The translations under genes were made by a program, and so were the position numbers. Shown here in pieces: positions 37,176 to 44,414 of a stretch of DNA of 48,952 nucleotides. Within the stretch, counting starts at the first letter, position 1. Every line of letters starts with the position of its first letter. Below the pieces are notes generated by a model. It was not told the origin of the DNA, did no database searches, and saw only the letters and a list, made by a program, of their open reading frames with translations. The DNA is from an uncultured Schlesneria sp. (GTDB lineage Bacteria > Planctomycetota > Planctomycetia > Planctomycetales > Planctomycetaceae). The DNA is taken from positions 1 to 48,952 of the forward strand of contig CAIULL010000251.1 of assembly GCA_903899985.1 (NCBI GenBank), given 5' to 3'.

Positions 37176-37231
37176 AAAAAAATAGGCCGACGCATCGAAA
37201 CCTCTGTTACGAGGTTCGTTGCGTCGGCCTA
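37176..37231 (-). terminator. Long perfect hairpin with T-run
   Basis: TAGGCCGACGCA (37183-37194) pairs exactly with TGCGTCGGCCTA (37220-37231); inside, AACCTC (37199-37204) pairs with GAGGTT (37211-37216). The minus strand continues with TTTTTTT. This is an excellent intrinsic terminator for a minus-strand transcript coming from the right, that is from 37,366 or beyond. Confidence 0.85.
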
Positions 37232-37365
37232 CTATTTACCTAGCCAACCCGAGGGAATGGCTCTTGAAACTAGTCTACCGAAACGTTGCCCACACATACC
37301 GCGAGCAAAATCATTCAACCTGATTGAGTATAGGTTACTGCGCAGGGCGTCTATTCTCAACTGGC

Positions 37366-37548
37366 TTATCGCAACTTATGCACTTCAATGCCCATCTCAT
37401 TGTCGTCAACCGCGTCTTCGATACCTTTCTTCAGAAGTTCTGCCTCCGTGCGAATTGGGAAATAAAGGCCCGTCCAATTTCGATTTTCAAAGTTGCCAGC
37501 ATACAAACCAGATTCAAAGAAGGGTTTTTGGCAATCTGTGAGAAACAA
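37366..37548 (-). CDS. Possible small protein or 3' remnant of a gene
   Basis: The minus-strand frame ending at 37366 has a protein-like C-terminal half (CQKPFFESGLYAGNF, ENRNWTGLYFPIRTEAELLKKGIEDAV), about 60 residues if started at TTG 37548. Further upstream the frame runs into the hairpin repeats and stops looking like protein. The strong minus-strand terminator at 37176-37231 lies 130 nt after the stop. Either a short gene or the tail of a gene whose 5' part was replaced by repeats. No function recognised. Confidence 0.35.
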   Translation of the reverse strand: MFLTDCQKPFFESGLYAGNFENRNWTGLYFPIRTEAELLKKGIEDAVDDNEMGIEVHKLR

Positions 37549-37590
37549 CCATGAATTTGAAACATGCGTCGTGGCGACGCTCAATTTTAA

Positions 37591-37693
37591 AGCTCTCCAC
37601 CGACCTCGCGTCGGTGGAAGCAGCGACTGGGAAGCTACACGCGGCCTCATCGCAAAATGGCAAGCTCTCCACTGACCTTGCGTCAGTGGAAGC
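37591..37693. repeat. Paired hairpins with compensatory stem change
   Basis: Two copies of AAGCTCTCCAC(C/T)GACCT... The first has stem CCACCGAC/GTCGGTGG (37597-37604 with 37610-37617), the second CCACTGAC/GTCAGTGG (37669-37676 with 37682-37689). Flanks are the same and loops are CTCGC and CTTGC. The stem difference is C:G to T:A on both sides. A third, imperfect chimeric hairpin (CCCACTGGCG...GTCGGTGGAG) lies at about 37,762-37,786. Confidence 0.75.
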
Positions 37694-37850
37694 CACGACT
37701 GAAACGCTATTGAATGTAAAACCAGGTTGTTTGCGAGAAGACTTAGCTTGAAAGTCGCTGCTCCCACTGGCGCAGGGTCGGTGGAGAGTATTCTCCGTTA
37801 ACACATCACGTGATTAAAGCTGTTTTTCAGGCAAAAAAACTTCTACATCG

Positions 37851-38783
37851 ATTGTCCCCTCAAGCATTACCCGTGAACGATTACCGTTCGTTAGGCAACT
37901 TTGGAATCTTTGGGCAACATTGGACATTGACACCCTTGCGTGGCAACTCCGGGTGCCACTGGCGTGCATCTTTGCTCGCCAGTGCTCTTGGTTTCCGCCC
38001 GGTCCGCAGTGAAACATCGATTCAAAAACGTTGAGCAACTCTGGAATTTTTGCGCAACTTTGGACATTGACGCTCTTCCGTGGCGACTCCAGGTGCCACT
38101 GGCGTGCGTCTTCGCTCGCCAGTGCTCTTGGTTTCCGCCCGGTCCGTTGTGAAACATCAATTCAAAATCCGTTGAGCAACTCTGGAATCTTTGCGCAACT
38201 ATGGACATTGACACCCTTCCGTGGCGATGAAATCCGTGCCTCCGCTTGACGGCCTTCCGTCAAGCAGTGCCCGGCGACACAACAACCGTCATTTCAAAAT
38301 CCGTTGAGCAACTCTGGATTCTTTGAGCAACTATGGACATTGACGCTCTTCCGTGGCGATGAAAACCGTGCCACCGCTTGACGGCCCTCCGTCAAGCAGT
38401 GCCCAGCGACGCAACGACCGTCGATTCAAAATCCGTTGAGCAACTATGGAATCTTTGAGCAACTATGGGCATTGACGCTCTTCCGTCGCGATGAAATCCG
38501 TGCCACGCTTGACGGTCTTCCGTCAAGCAGTGCCGAGCGACACAACGAACTTCGTTTCAAAAACCGTTGAGCAACTATGGGTTTTGACACTCTTCCGTGG
38601 GAACACAGGGAGCCGGATGCCACTGGCGTGCGTCTTCGCTCGCCAGTGCTCCTGCTTTCCGTGAAATCCGCTGTGAAACATCAATTCAAAAACTTTAGGC
38701 AACTATGGGAAACTATGAGCAACATTGGACATCGATTGCCCCTCCGCACTGCCCATGAACGGTTACCGTTCATTAGGCAACGA
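37851..38783. repeat. Tandem array of about seven units with interchangeable hairpins
   Basis: Core beginning TTGAGCAACT (or TTAGGCAACT) recurs at 37891, 38031, 38172, 38304, 38436, 38567 and 38695: periods 140, 141, 132, 132, 131, 128. The core reads about GAGCAACTCTGGAATC, TTTGAGCAACTATGG, ACATTGACGCTCTTCCGTGG. Each core is followed by one of two hairpins: type A, CACTGGCG...CGCCAGTG (37957-37984, 38097-38124, 38621-38648), or type B, GCTTGACGG...CCGTCAAGC (38244-38265 and in the next two units). The array is bounded on both sides by a third hairpin type, TGAACG...CGTTC followed by TTAGGCAAC (about 37,873-37,900 and 38,753-38,783). Short frames across it are period artefacts. Confidence 0.9.
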
Positions 38784-39691
38784 TGGTGAAGTTTGGGTAA
38801 CAATGGGTTCTGCTCGCTCATACACGCTCCGTGGGCGGATTCAGAAGTGTCGGTGCCGAGGGCTGAAAAGTCTCGCGCGGAATCCGATACGATTTGCTTT
38901 GATATCGACGACCACAGTCTGTTCCGCGGTTATCCAGAAGGGATAATCAGGACTTTGAACAGAAGGCAGCAAAGTTAACGAAGAAAGAGTTGGAAGGAGC
39001 CGGCTGTCTGTTCAATCCAGATTTGCCACCGGCGGCAACGTCCTTAAAACGCTGTCGACCAGTTTGATTTGACTTCCGCGAGATTCCCTGGATCTCCAAT
39101 CATAACATCAGGCCGGATCGGTCTTATGCTTCCTGCCCCCTTCGTTACCTTCGTTGACTTCGGTTCAATTCCCCGGTTTGAAATCCCGACAAATCCATAA
39201 TCCATCCTTCTCCATTCAAGCTTCCGTTTCAACCTCTTCGGTCTGTTTTTTCAGGTCACTCGGCAGAAACCAATACCACTTTCCACGGCAAATCCCAAAC
39301 ACTCTCAACACACACCACATCTTAACATATCATTACGACAACGCAAACACAACACAAAATCAACACAGATTCTTAACGCTTGGAAGATGCTCATGGGAAT
39401 GGTCGATTTAGGGCAGCGGTTGGGGACAAACCCCGTCTCCCCCGGTCTGACGAAATGCTGACGTAGGCGAGCCTAACCCTCGTTCTATATTGCGTTAGAA
39501 AACTTCCTCCGATAACTCGCGGCCTGGGTCGTTCGTCCTGTTCTTGAAAAGGCCAGCACCCCCAGCGCCACGCAATAATCGATCGTCGCGATTAAACGCA
39601 GGTTTAAGCATTTGAACGCGGGCTTCGTTGAAGCCTAATTTCGCGGCCAAGAAAATTCCAATACTTTTAGCGATTTTTCTTTGACGGAATC
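38784..39691. other. Gene-poor spacer between the array and the accessory island
   Basis: About 900 bp. It starts with a degenerate end of the array, then mixed unique sequence, then an A/C-rich tract (about 39,300-39,370). A minus-strand frame at 39495-39761 with CLYASRAGLTRFRQ and LLRGAGGAGLFKNRTND looks slightly protein-like but overlaps the promoter of the next operon; I left it out as a gene. Confidence 0.4.
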
Positions 39692-39720
39692 TTGTCAACC
39701 CCGCGCGAGATGCGTATAAA
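39692..39720 (+). promoter_or_regulatory. Sigma70-type promoter for the accessory operon
   Basis: TTGTCA (39692-39697), spacer of exactly 17 bp, TATAAA (39715-39720), about 40 bp before the ATG at 39763. Two mismatches in total to the consensus hexamers. Confidence 0.55.
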
Positions 39721-39762
39721 CACAATCCGTTTTCACTGTATTGTATTTTCAGAGTAGACATC

Positions 39763-40383
39763 ATGCTCCACCGTGCCGCCCAAGTCATACGCGATTGCGA
39801 GGGACAGCTCCGTGGACTTATCGCCGAAGCATCAGCAGCCGGCGATTACGATGCCGTTGATCAGATTGCAGCTTGGGCTCGCACTCTCGCTGCAATGAAA
39901 CCATATTTACCTCGCCATACCGATTCGATTCCGCCTGCCTCCTTGGACACGCGGAATGGATTTGGCAAAGACTCGAACGAGCAAAATAACGCCGCACCGA
40001 GCCAAATTTCTTCTCCCCATCCAAGGCGGCCTACAGCGAAAAAGGCTACATATCCAAAGTTTTCCCGGCAACGGAGTGAGTTAATAAAGACCGGATGGTC
40101 AAAGAAAGAAAAACAGGAATATTCGCATCGTGCACCGTGGACCGTAGTCGAGGTGTTAGCCAGCCGAATAAACCAATGTCGGGGCCGCACATTTACTTCT
40201 GAAGAAATTTTTCCTTTGTCTGATCCGAATGGGGTCGAGATCCCGTCCTATCAAGCATACCTTTGCTTAGCTTGGCTCAAAACCGAAGGCTTGATTGTAC
40301 AGGACGGCCGTCAGGGGTATTACATTGCAGTGGATGGTGATTTATCAACGGCGGCTCAGGTTAATTGGAAGAAGATGACATAG
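39763..40383 (+). CDS. Hypothetical protein with a C-terminal winged-helix-like domain
   Basis: 206 residues. N-terminal helical part (1-50: LRGLIAEASAAGDYDAVDQIAAWARTLAAM) of a type I have seen in accessory-region proteins; a low-complexity linker (about 55-110) rich in Ser, Pro, Lys and Arg; and a C-terminal part (about 120-195: WTVVEVLASRI, RTFTSEEIFPLSDPNGVEIPSYQAYLCLAWLKTEGLIVQDGRQGYYI) with the helix-helix-turn-helix-wing pattern of wHTH proteins. It may be the regulator or a DNA-binding specificity component of the following module, from which it is separated by 95 bp. Start ATG 39763 follows a weak site and the promoter at 39692. Function is inferred from fold pattern only. Confidence 0.65.
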   Translation: MLHRAAQVIRDCEGQLRGLIAEASAAGDYDAVDQIAAWARTLAAMKPYLPRHTDSIPPASLDTRNGFGKDSNEQNNAAPSQISSPHPRRPTAKKATYPKFSRQRSELIKTGWSKKEKQEYSHRAPWTVVEVLASRINQCRGRTFTSEEIFPLSDPNGVEIPSYQAYLCLAWLKTEGLIVQDGRQGYYIAVDGDLSTAAQVNWKKMT

Positions 40384-40478
40384 AACCCGCTGCAAGAGCC
40401 TTCGATATTCAGCCTGAATTTTGAGCGTATTGCATTCACGTCCTCCCACACGGAGGTCCCAGAGTATTGGAGAATTAA

Positions 40479-42428
40479 GTGCCAACACCATGGAGTTTCG
40501 AACAAAGATCTCGTCGATCCGTCAAACGCGATCCATTCGAAGCGGAATTCTTCACAGGGACCGAAGATTCCGAGGAAATCTTCGGTCGTACGGATGCACT
40601 TGTCCGCGAGGCGGTCCAAAACACTCTGGATGCTAGAAACCCGAAGGCCAGTGGACCTGTGCGTATTCGTTTTGCTTTAAGCAAGCCGGAAGAGATTCTT
40701 GGCTCAAGCAGTGCAGAGCCATTCCTTAATGGACTTATTCCGCACCTCAACGTCCTGGGCAATGAGGTGGTAAACACAGCCAAGGGTGTGCCTGCAATGC
40801 CGTTCCTGACGATCGAGGATTTTGGTACTCAAGGATTATGTGGAGATCCAGCAAGGAGCTTGGACCCGGAGAGCTTTGACCCGAACGATCCTCAATTCTT
40901 CTACTGGTTTTGGAGGAACATTGGCCGGTCGGGAAAGGGTGGAGCAGACATCGGACGGTGGGGCCTTGGAAAGACAGTATTCCCTGCAACATCGAAGATT
41001 AATGCGGTTTTTGGATTGACTGTGAGGAGCACCGACGGGCGGAAACTGCTTATGGGCCAGGCCATCACAAAGATCCATAGGATCGGCCAGGAGGAATATG
41101 TACCTGAGGGTTTCTTTTGCGATCCAAACGCGAAGAACGAACTCCAGATGCCCTTTGAAAACACGGCTATTGTCGATGACTTTGAGAAGAGTTTCCGATT
41201 AACTCGTGGGAACGAACCAGGGCTCTCTGTGGTTGTTCCATTTCCATTCGACAGAGTCAAATCTTCCGAATTGATGCGGTCACTGATCCTGCATTTCTTT
41301 CTCCCCATCCTTCGAAATCAGCTAATCGCCGATTTTAGCGGCCCCGAAATTGGTGATTTGCGAGTGGACGCTCAGACCATACGTAGCCACGCTGCAACAC
41401 TCGAATGGAAAGGACCACGCCGAGAAAAAAAAGACAGACCACCTCCATTTGATTTCGCTGATTGGGCATGGAAAAAACAAGCTAAGGACGATTTGGTCCG
41501 CTTGATTACCCCCACTGACGCAAAGGTTCCAATGTGGGGAGATCATCTTGTCGAACCTGAAGTGCTTGCAAAATTGAGGGCGGCCTTTGAAGCTTCCGAG
41601 AGAATCGGAATTCGCGTTCCAATGACAATTGAGAAGAAAACTGGCGCAGTTGAAAACACGTCCTTTGATGTTTTCCTTGAAAGGGATTCCGATGTGGCCC
41701 GCAGCGAGGATCATTTCATCCGTGAAGGAATGACAATTAGCAGCATCGACACGCTTGCCGGACATAAAGGGACGCGAGGACTCGTGCTGGTGGACGAGAA
41801 ACCGTTGTCTGGCATGCTCGGCGACGCGGAGGGGCCTGCACACACCGACTGGGGCACGGGTGAGTCGAGACCGGACGCAACTTATCTCCGATGGAAAAAA
41901 CGCGTAAGCTTCGTTCGGCTGAGCATCGCAAAACTCCTGTTAATTCTTTCTCCTCCCCCGAAAGGCTTGGACGAAGATTGGTTGCAGGATATCTTCGCAA
42001 TTGATGACCCTAAACTTCAGGGGGCGAAAAAAGCGAAAGGTAAACAAAAGAAGCCTGGACCGCCGCCTCCTCCACCACCCCCTCCGCCATCAAAACCAAA
42101 GCCAATCCGCGTGGTCACATGTCCGAATGGGTTCCGCATACTCGGAAATGAAGTGATTTCGGAGTTGCCAGACCGCGTACGGGTACGCGTGGCCTACGAT
42201 ATGCCCTCTAAAGATCCGTTTGCAACTTATAGCGTCTTTGACTTTCGGTTCGAGCCGGGCAAGCATAAGCCCCTGGATATCACGCTGACAAATGCAGAAT
42301 TCGTGCAGTGCGAGAACAATCTAATCGTGTTCGCGCCGAAATCTGCTGGCTTCGAGCTCCAAGTCACCGGATTCGATATACATCGAGATTTGATCGTCCG
42401 TGCCGAGCATGAGGAGTTCGAAGTATGA
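40479..42428 (+). CDS. GHKL-type ATPase (MutL/MORC/Hsp90-like), candidate defence protein
   Basis: 649 residues. Bergerat-fold ATP-binding motifs visible in order: N box LVREAVQNTLDA (41-52; E44, N48, D51), G1 box IEDFGTQGL (112-120) and a G2-like GRWGLGKTVF (159-168). A middle region (about 200-520) of mixed alpha/beta sequence follows, then a run of ten prolines flanked by Lys (about 526-542) and a beta-rich C-terminal domain (about 548-649). Proteins starting with this REAxQNxLDA box occur beside Dcm/Vsr and other restriction-type genes; MutL/MORC-like ATPases in such neighbourhoods are known. GTG 40479 is the start, with GGAG six bases upstream. The stop overlaps the next ATG by four bases, so the next product is translationally coupled. 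It likely senses or clamps DNA; that role is inference. Confidence 0.8.
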   Translation: MPTPWSFEQRSRRSVKRDPFEAEFFTGTEDSEEIFGRTDALVREAVQNTLDARNPKASGPVRIRFALSKPEEILGSSSAEPFLNGLIPHLNVLGNEVVNTAKGVPAMPFLTIEDFGTQGLCGDPARSLDPESFDPNDPQFFYWFWRNIGRSGKGGADIGRWGLGKTVFPATSKINAVFGLTVRSTDGRKLLMGQAITKIHRIGQEEYVPEGFFCDPNAKNELQMPFENTAIVDDFEKSFRLTRGNEPGLSVVVPFPFDRVKSSELMRSLILHFFLPILRNQLIADFSGPEIGDLRVDAQTIRSHAATLEWKGPRREKKDRPPPFDFADWAWKKQAKDDLVRLITPTDAKVPMWGDHLVEPEVLAKLRAAFEASERIGIRVPMTIEKKTGAVENTSFDVFLERDSDVARSEDHFIREGMTISSIDTLAGHKGTRGLVLVDEKPLSGMLGDAEGPAHTDWGTGESRPDATYLRWKKRVSFVRLSIAKLLLILSPPPKGLDEDWLQDIFAIDDPKLQGAKKAKGKQKKPGPPPPPPPPPPSKPKPIRVVTCPNGFRILGNEVISELPDRVRVRVAYDMPSKDPFATYSVFDFRFEPGKHKPLDITLTNAEFVQCENNLIVFAPKSAGFELQVTGFDIHRDLIVRAEHEEFEV

Positions 42429-43201
42429 TCCGACGATTCAACTACACCGGAAGAAAGCCCATTCCATCAGAAAACGTGCACATTCGTCTCAACGCTGATC
42501 GAACAATTGATGTAAATTGGAATTTCGAGGAAGGCTTTTTTCCGTCTTCGGCGTTCGTAATTGTTGAGGCATTTTCAGGTGGATCGTTATCCGGCGAACG
42601 ATTTAGGTTCGGCACCGTCGGCACACGCATAATTCCATCTGTCCGACAGCTAACGGATGCCTTGGGAGAATCTCCGTTTTTCAAATTCAAGGTCGTCGAT
42701 TCGACCGAGGCCGTGGGGCAGCTGCTTGGGATCGCCGAGATGATCCGTCCTAAGCGGGAAGGCGACGACGATGGCGCTGCACAAAGGTCAATACTACCAG
42801 TCAATCCGACGGATCTAGAGGATCAGGTTTGGCGACTCACATTTTTGCACGGACGACCTTGGTTAGAGGTTAACAGCCGCATCGACGGCATTATGCAACT
42901 GACTCGCTCTGATCGTCGGTTTTTTTCATTGGTTTACGCCTCGGTAGTTCGAGAAATTCTCACTCGTATATTGGTAATTGAGCAATTTACGGACCCGGAT
43001 GGCGATCCTGATGATTGGCACGTTCAATGGCTAAGATGGGGGATTCACTGGCACCCAGACAATGAACGCCCAGCAGAAGGTGAGCGAGACAAGCAGCTGG
43101 ATACGTGGATCGAGTGGATTGAAGAGGTCTGCTCTGCCTTCTGCAAAAAGCACGATGTACGTAGGCATTTTGAACTGGTTGATTCAGCGGAGGCGAAATG
43201 A
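42425..43201 (+). CDS. Unknown protein, second gene of the GHKL module
   Basis: 258 residues, not recognised. The N-terminal half (1-125) is beta-rich (NVHIRLNADRTIDVNWNF, AFVIVEAFSGGSLSGERFRFG, FFKFKVVDSTEAVGQLLGIAE); the C-terminal half is helical and rich in Trp, Asp and Glu (RFFSLVYASVVREILTRILV, DPDDWHVQWLRWGIHWH, DTWIEWIEEVCSAFCKKH). No nuclease or NTPase motif is evident. It starts within the stop of the GHKL gene (ATGA overlap) and ends within the start of the third gene (ATGATG), implying fixed stoichiometry, perhaps a structural or adaptor subunit. No signal peptide or membrane segment. Confidence 0.75.
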   Translation: MIRRFNYTGRKPIPSENVHIRLNADRTIDVNWNFEEGFFPSSAFVIVEAFSGGSLSGERFRFGTVGTRIIPSVRQLTDALGESPFFKFKVVDSTEAVGQLLGIAEMIRPKREGDDDGAAQRSILPVNPTDLEDQVWRLTFLHGRPWLEVNSRIDGIMQLTRSDRRFFSLVYASVVREILTRILVIEQFTDPDGDPDDWHVQWLRWGIHWHPDNERPAEGERDKQLDTWIEWIEEVCSAFCKKHDVRRHFELVDSAEAK

Positions 43202-43926
43202 TGGGCGATCAACTTCGTCGATTGAACGAAAATGGTATTGCGATCTTTAAGGACTACCTTGCGGACGCACGTAAGGACGGTTCTCTTGCGGCGCCATATC
43301 ACATACTCACCTCGCCAGAACTCTCATCCTCAATAACTGGAGCGCCGCTAATCGAACGTCCGGGATTCACCACAAAAAGGGACGCCGCCGAATACTTGGC
43401 ATCAGCACTTGCTCCGATTGACAAAGGAGACCCTGTTCGCGATGCCGGCCTTTGGACATGGCTAGCACTATTTTTCTTTGATGACATCTGTCCAAAGTCT
43501 TCCAGAGGAATTCGTAAGCCCAACGCAAACCCTCACTATATTCTGGACCCTAACAATTCTCAGCGAAGTTACCGCCACCTTCTTGCGACGCCCTATCGCA
43601 TCCTAAGAGCCCTTCCCGATCACAACCGAATCTTTCTCGACGCGCCCTTACCAATACATGGCGACCTCGTGGAACAGACAGTCGGTCGTCTATATGTGAT
43701 TCGCAAACCTGCAGTGAGTGAGCTTATCGATCGTCTCTACTTCGACAAAAAGCGAGGATGTCAGAAACGAGGAATCCTAAACAAGACAGCAAAGCCAGGG
43801 GACTTAAGGAATAGATTGCCGGTTCGGATTGAACAATTGGAAATGACGTACGACATCGATTCATTAAGCGGAGACCAGCTTCTCGGTCTTCTCGGAGCGG
43901 AATTTGCAAGTTGGTGTTCGAACTGA
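43198..43926 (+). CDS. Unknown protein, third gene of the GHKL module
   Basis: 242 residues. Distinct features: GLWTWLALFFFDDICPKSSRG (about 103-123), YILDPNNSQRSYRHLLATPYRI (about 133-154) with conserved-looking aromatic and basic residues, and a C-terminal MTYDIDSLSGDQLLGLLGAEF. The combination resembles a DUF (I think DUF6339) remembered from accessory regions, but I cannot verify this. No obvious catalytic signature; an Asp/Glu/Lys nuclease core is not visible. The start overlaps the previous stop. The stop is 47 bp from the stop of the convergent vsr-like gene, with no clear terminator between, so the two operons may form antisense transcripts. Confidence 0.75.
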   Translation: MMGDQLRRLNENGIAIFKDYLADARKDGSLAAPYHILTSPELSSSITGAPLIERPGFTTKRDAAEYLASALAPIDKGDPVRDAGLWTWLALFFFDDICPKSSRGIRKPNANPHYILDPNNSQRSYRHLLATPYRILRALPDHNRIFLDAPLPIHGDLVEQTVGRLYVIRKPAVSELIDRLYFDKKRGCQKRGILNKTAKPGDLRNRLPVRIEQLEMTYDIDSLSGDQLLGLLGAEFASWCSN

Positions 43927-43973
43927 CGACGCATGTCTCCGGTTCGGGGCCTAAGATGAACTCGACCAAGTCA

Positions 43974-44414
43974 TTATTCCGGAATTGAATTGCGTCCATG
44001 GGTAATCTGAATTAACCGTCGCTCCAGCTTTGCCGACAACCGACTTACCCCTGCAGTTTCACATTCCCACACGACTATAACGATCCAGCCGAGATTCTTG
44101 AGTTGCCGTAGTTTCACTCGGTCCCTCTGAACATTGTCTGCAAACTTCTTGTTCCAGAACTCAATTCGGCTCTTCGGAGAATATGCGAATCGACATCCTC
44201 GGTGCCTATGCCAGAAGCAACCGTGGACGAAGATCGCGGCGTGATAACGAGGGAGAACGATATCGGGCGAACCGGGCAAATCCTTTCGGTGCAATCGGAA
44301 GCGGTAGCCGAGCCGGTGAAGCAATGACCGAACAACAAGTTCCGGCGAAGTATTTTTACTTCGTATCCGCGACATGTTCCAACTGCGGTGTTCCTTCGTT
44401 ATCCTGTCGACCAT
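43974..44414 (-). CDS. Vsr-type DNA mismatch endonuclease
   Basis: 146 residues, the normal Vsr length. Seen: RSWNMSRIRSKNTSPELVVRSLL (the N-terminal SxNMxxIxxKxTxPE motif), LPGSPDIVLPRY with the catalytic Asp, IFVHGCFWHRHRGC with the metal/phosphate-contacting His residues, EFWNKKFADNVQRD and WIVIVVWECE. In E. coli Vsr nicks 5' of the T in T:G mismatches made by deamination of Dcm-methylated C. Vsr genes next to a C5-methyltransferase are standard. ATG 44414 is chosen; it overlaps the methyltransferase stop by 16 bp, as expected for coupling, and longer frames upstream lie inside that gene. In the absence of an obvious restriction enzyme, a direct defence role is possible but unproven. Confidence 0.92.
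   Translation of the reverse strand: MVDRITKEHRSWNMSRIRSKNTSPELVVRSLLHRLGYRFRLHRKDLPGSPDIVLPRYHAAIFVHGCFWHRHRGCRFAYSPKSRIEFWNKKFADNVQRDRVKLRQLKNLGWIVIVVWECETAGVSRLSAKLERRLIQITHGRNSIPE

Noticed and set aside
37810-38249. Several short frames with repeated CHWRASSLASALGFRPVR-like text on both strands
   Set aside because: They are translations of the tandem hairpin array; the same peptide recurs only because the DNA repeats.
37851-38783. CRISPR array
   Set aside because: Units of 128-141 bp, variable parts are themselves hairpins and are reused between units, and there are no cas genes nearby.
39495-39788. Minus-strand frame with LLRGAGGAGLFKNRTND
   Set aside because: Overlaps the likely promoter and start of the plus-strand operon; composition is only weakly protein-like. 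Could be a fragment of an older gene.
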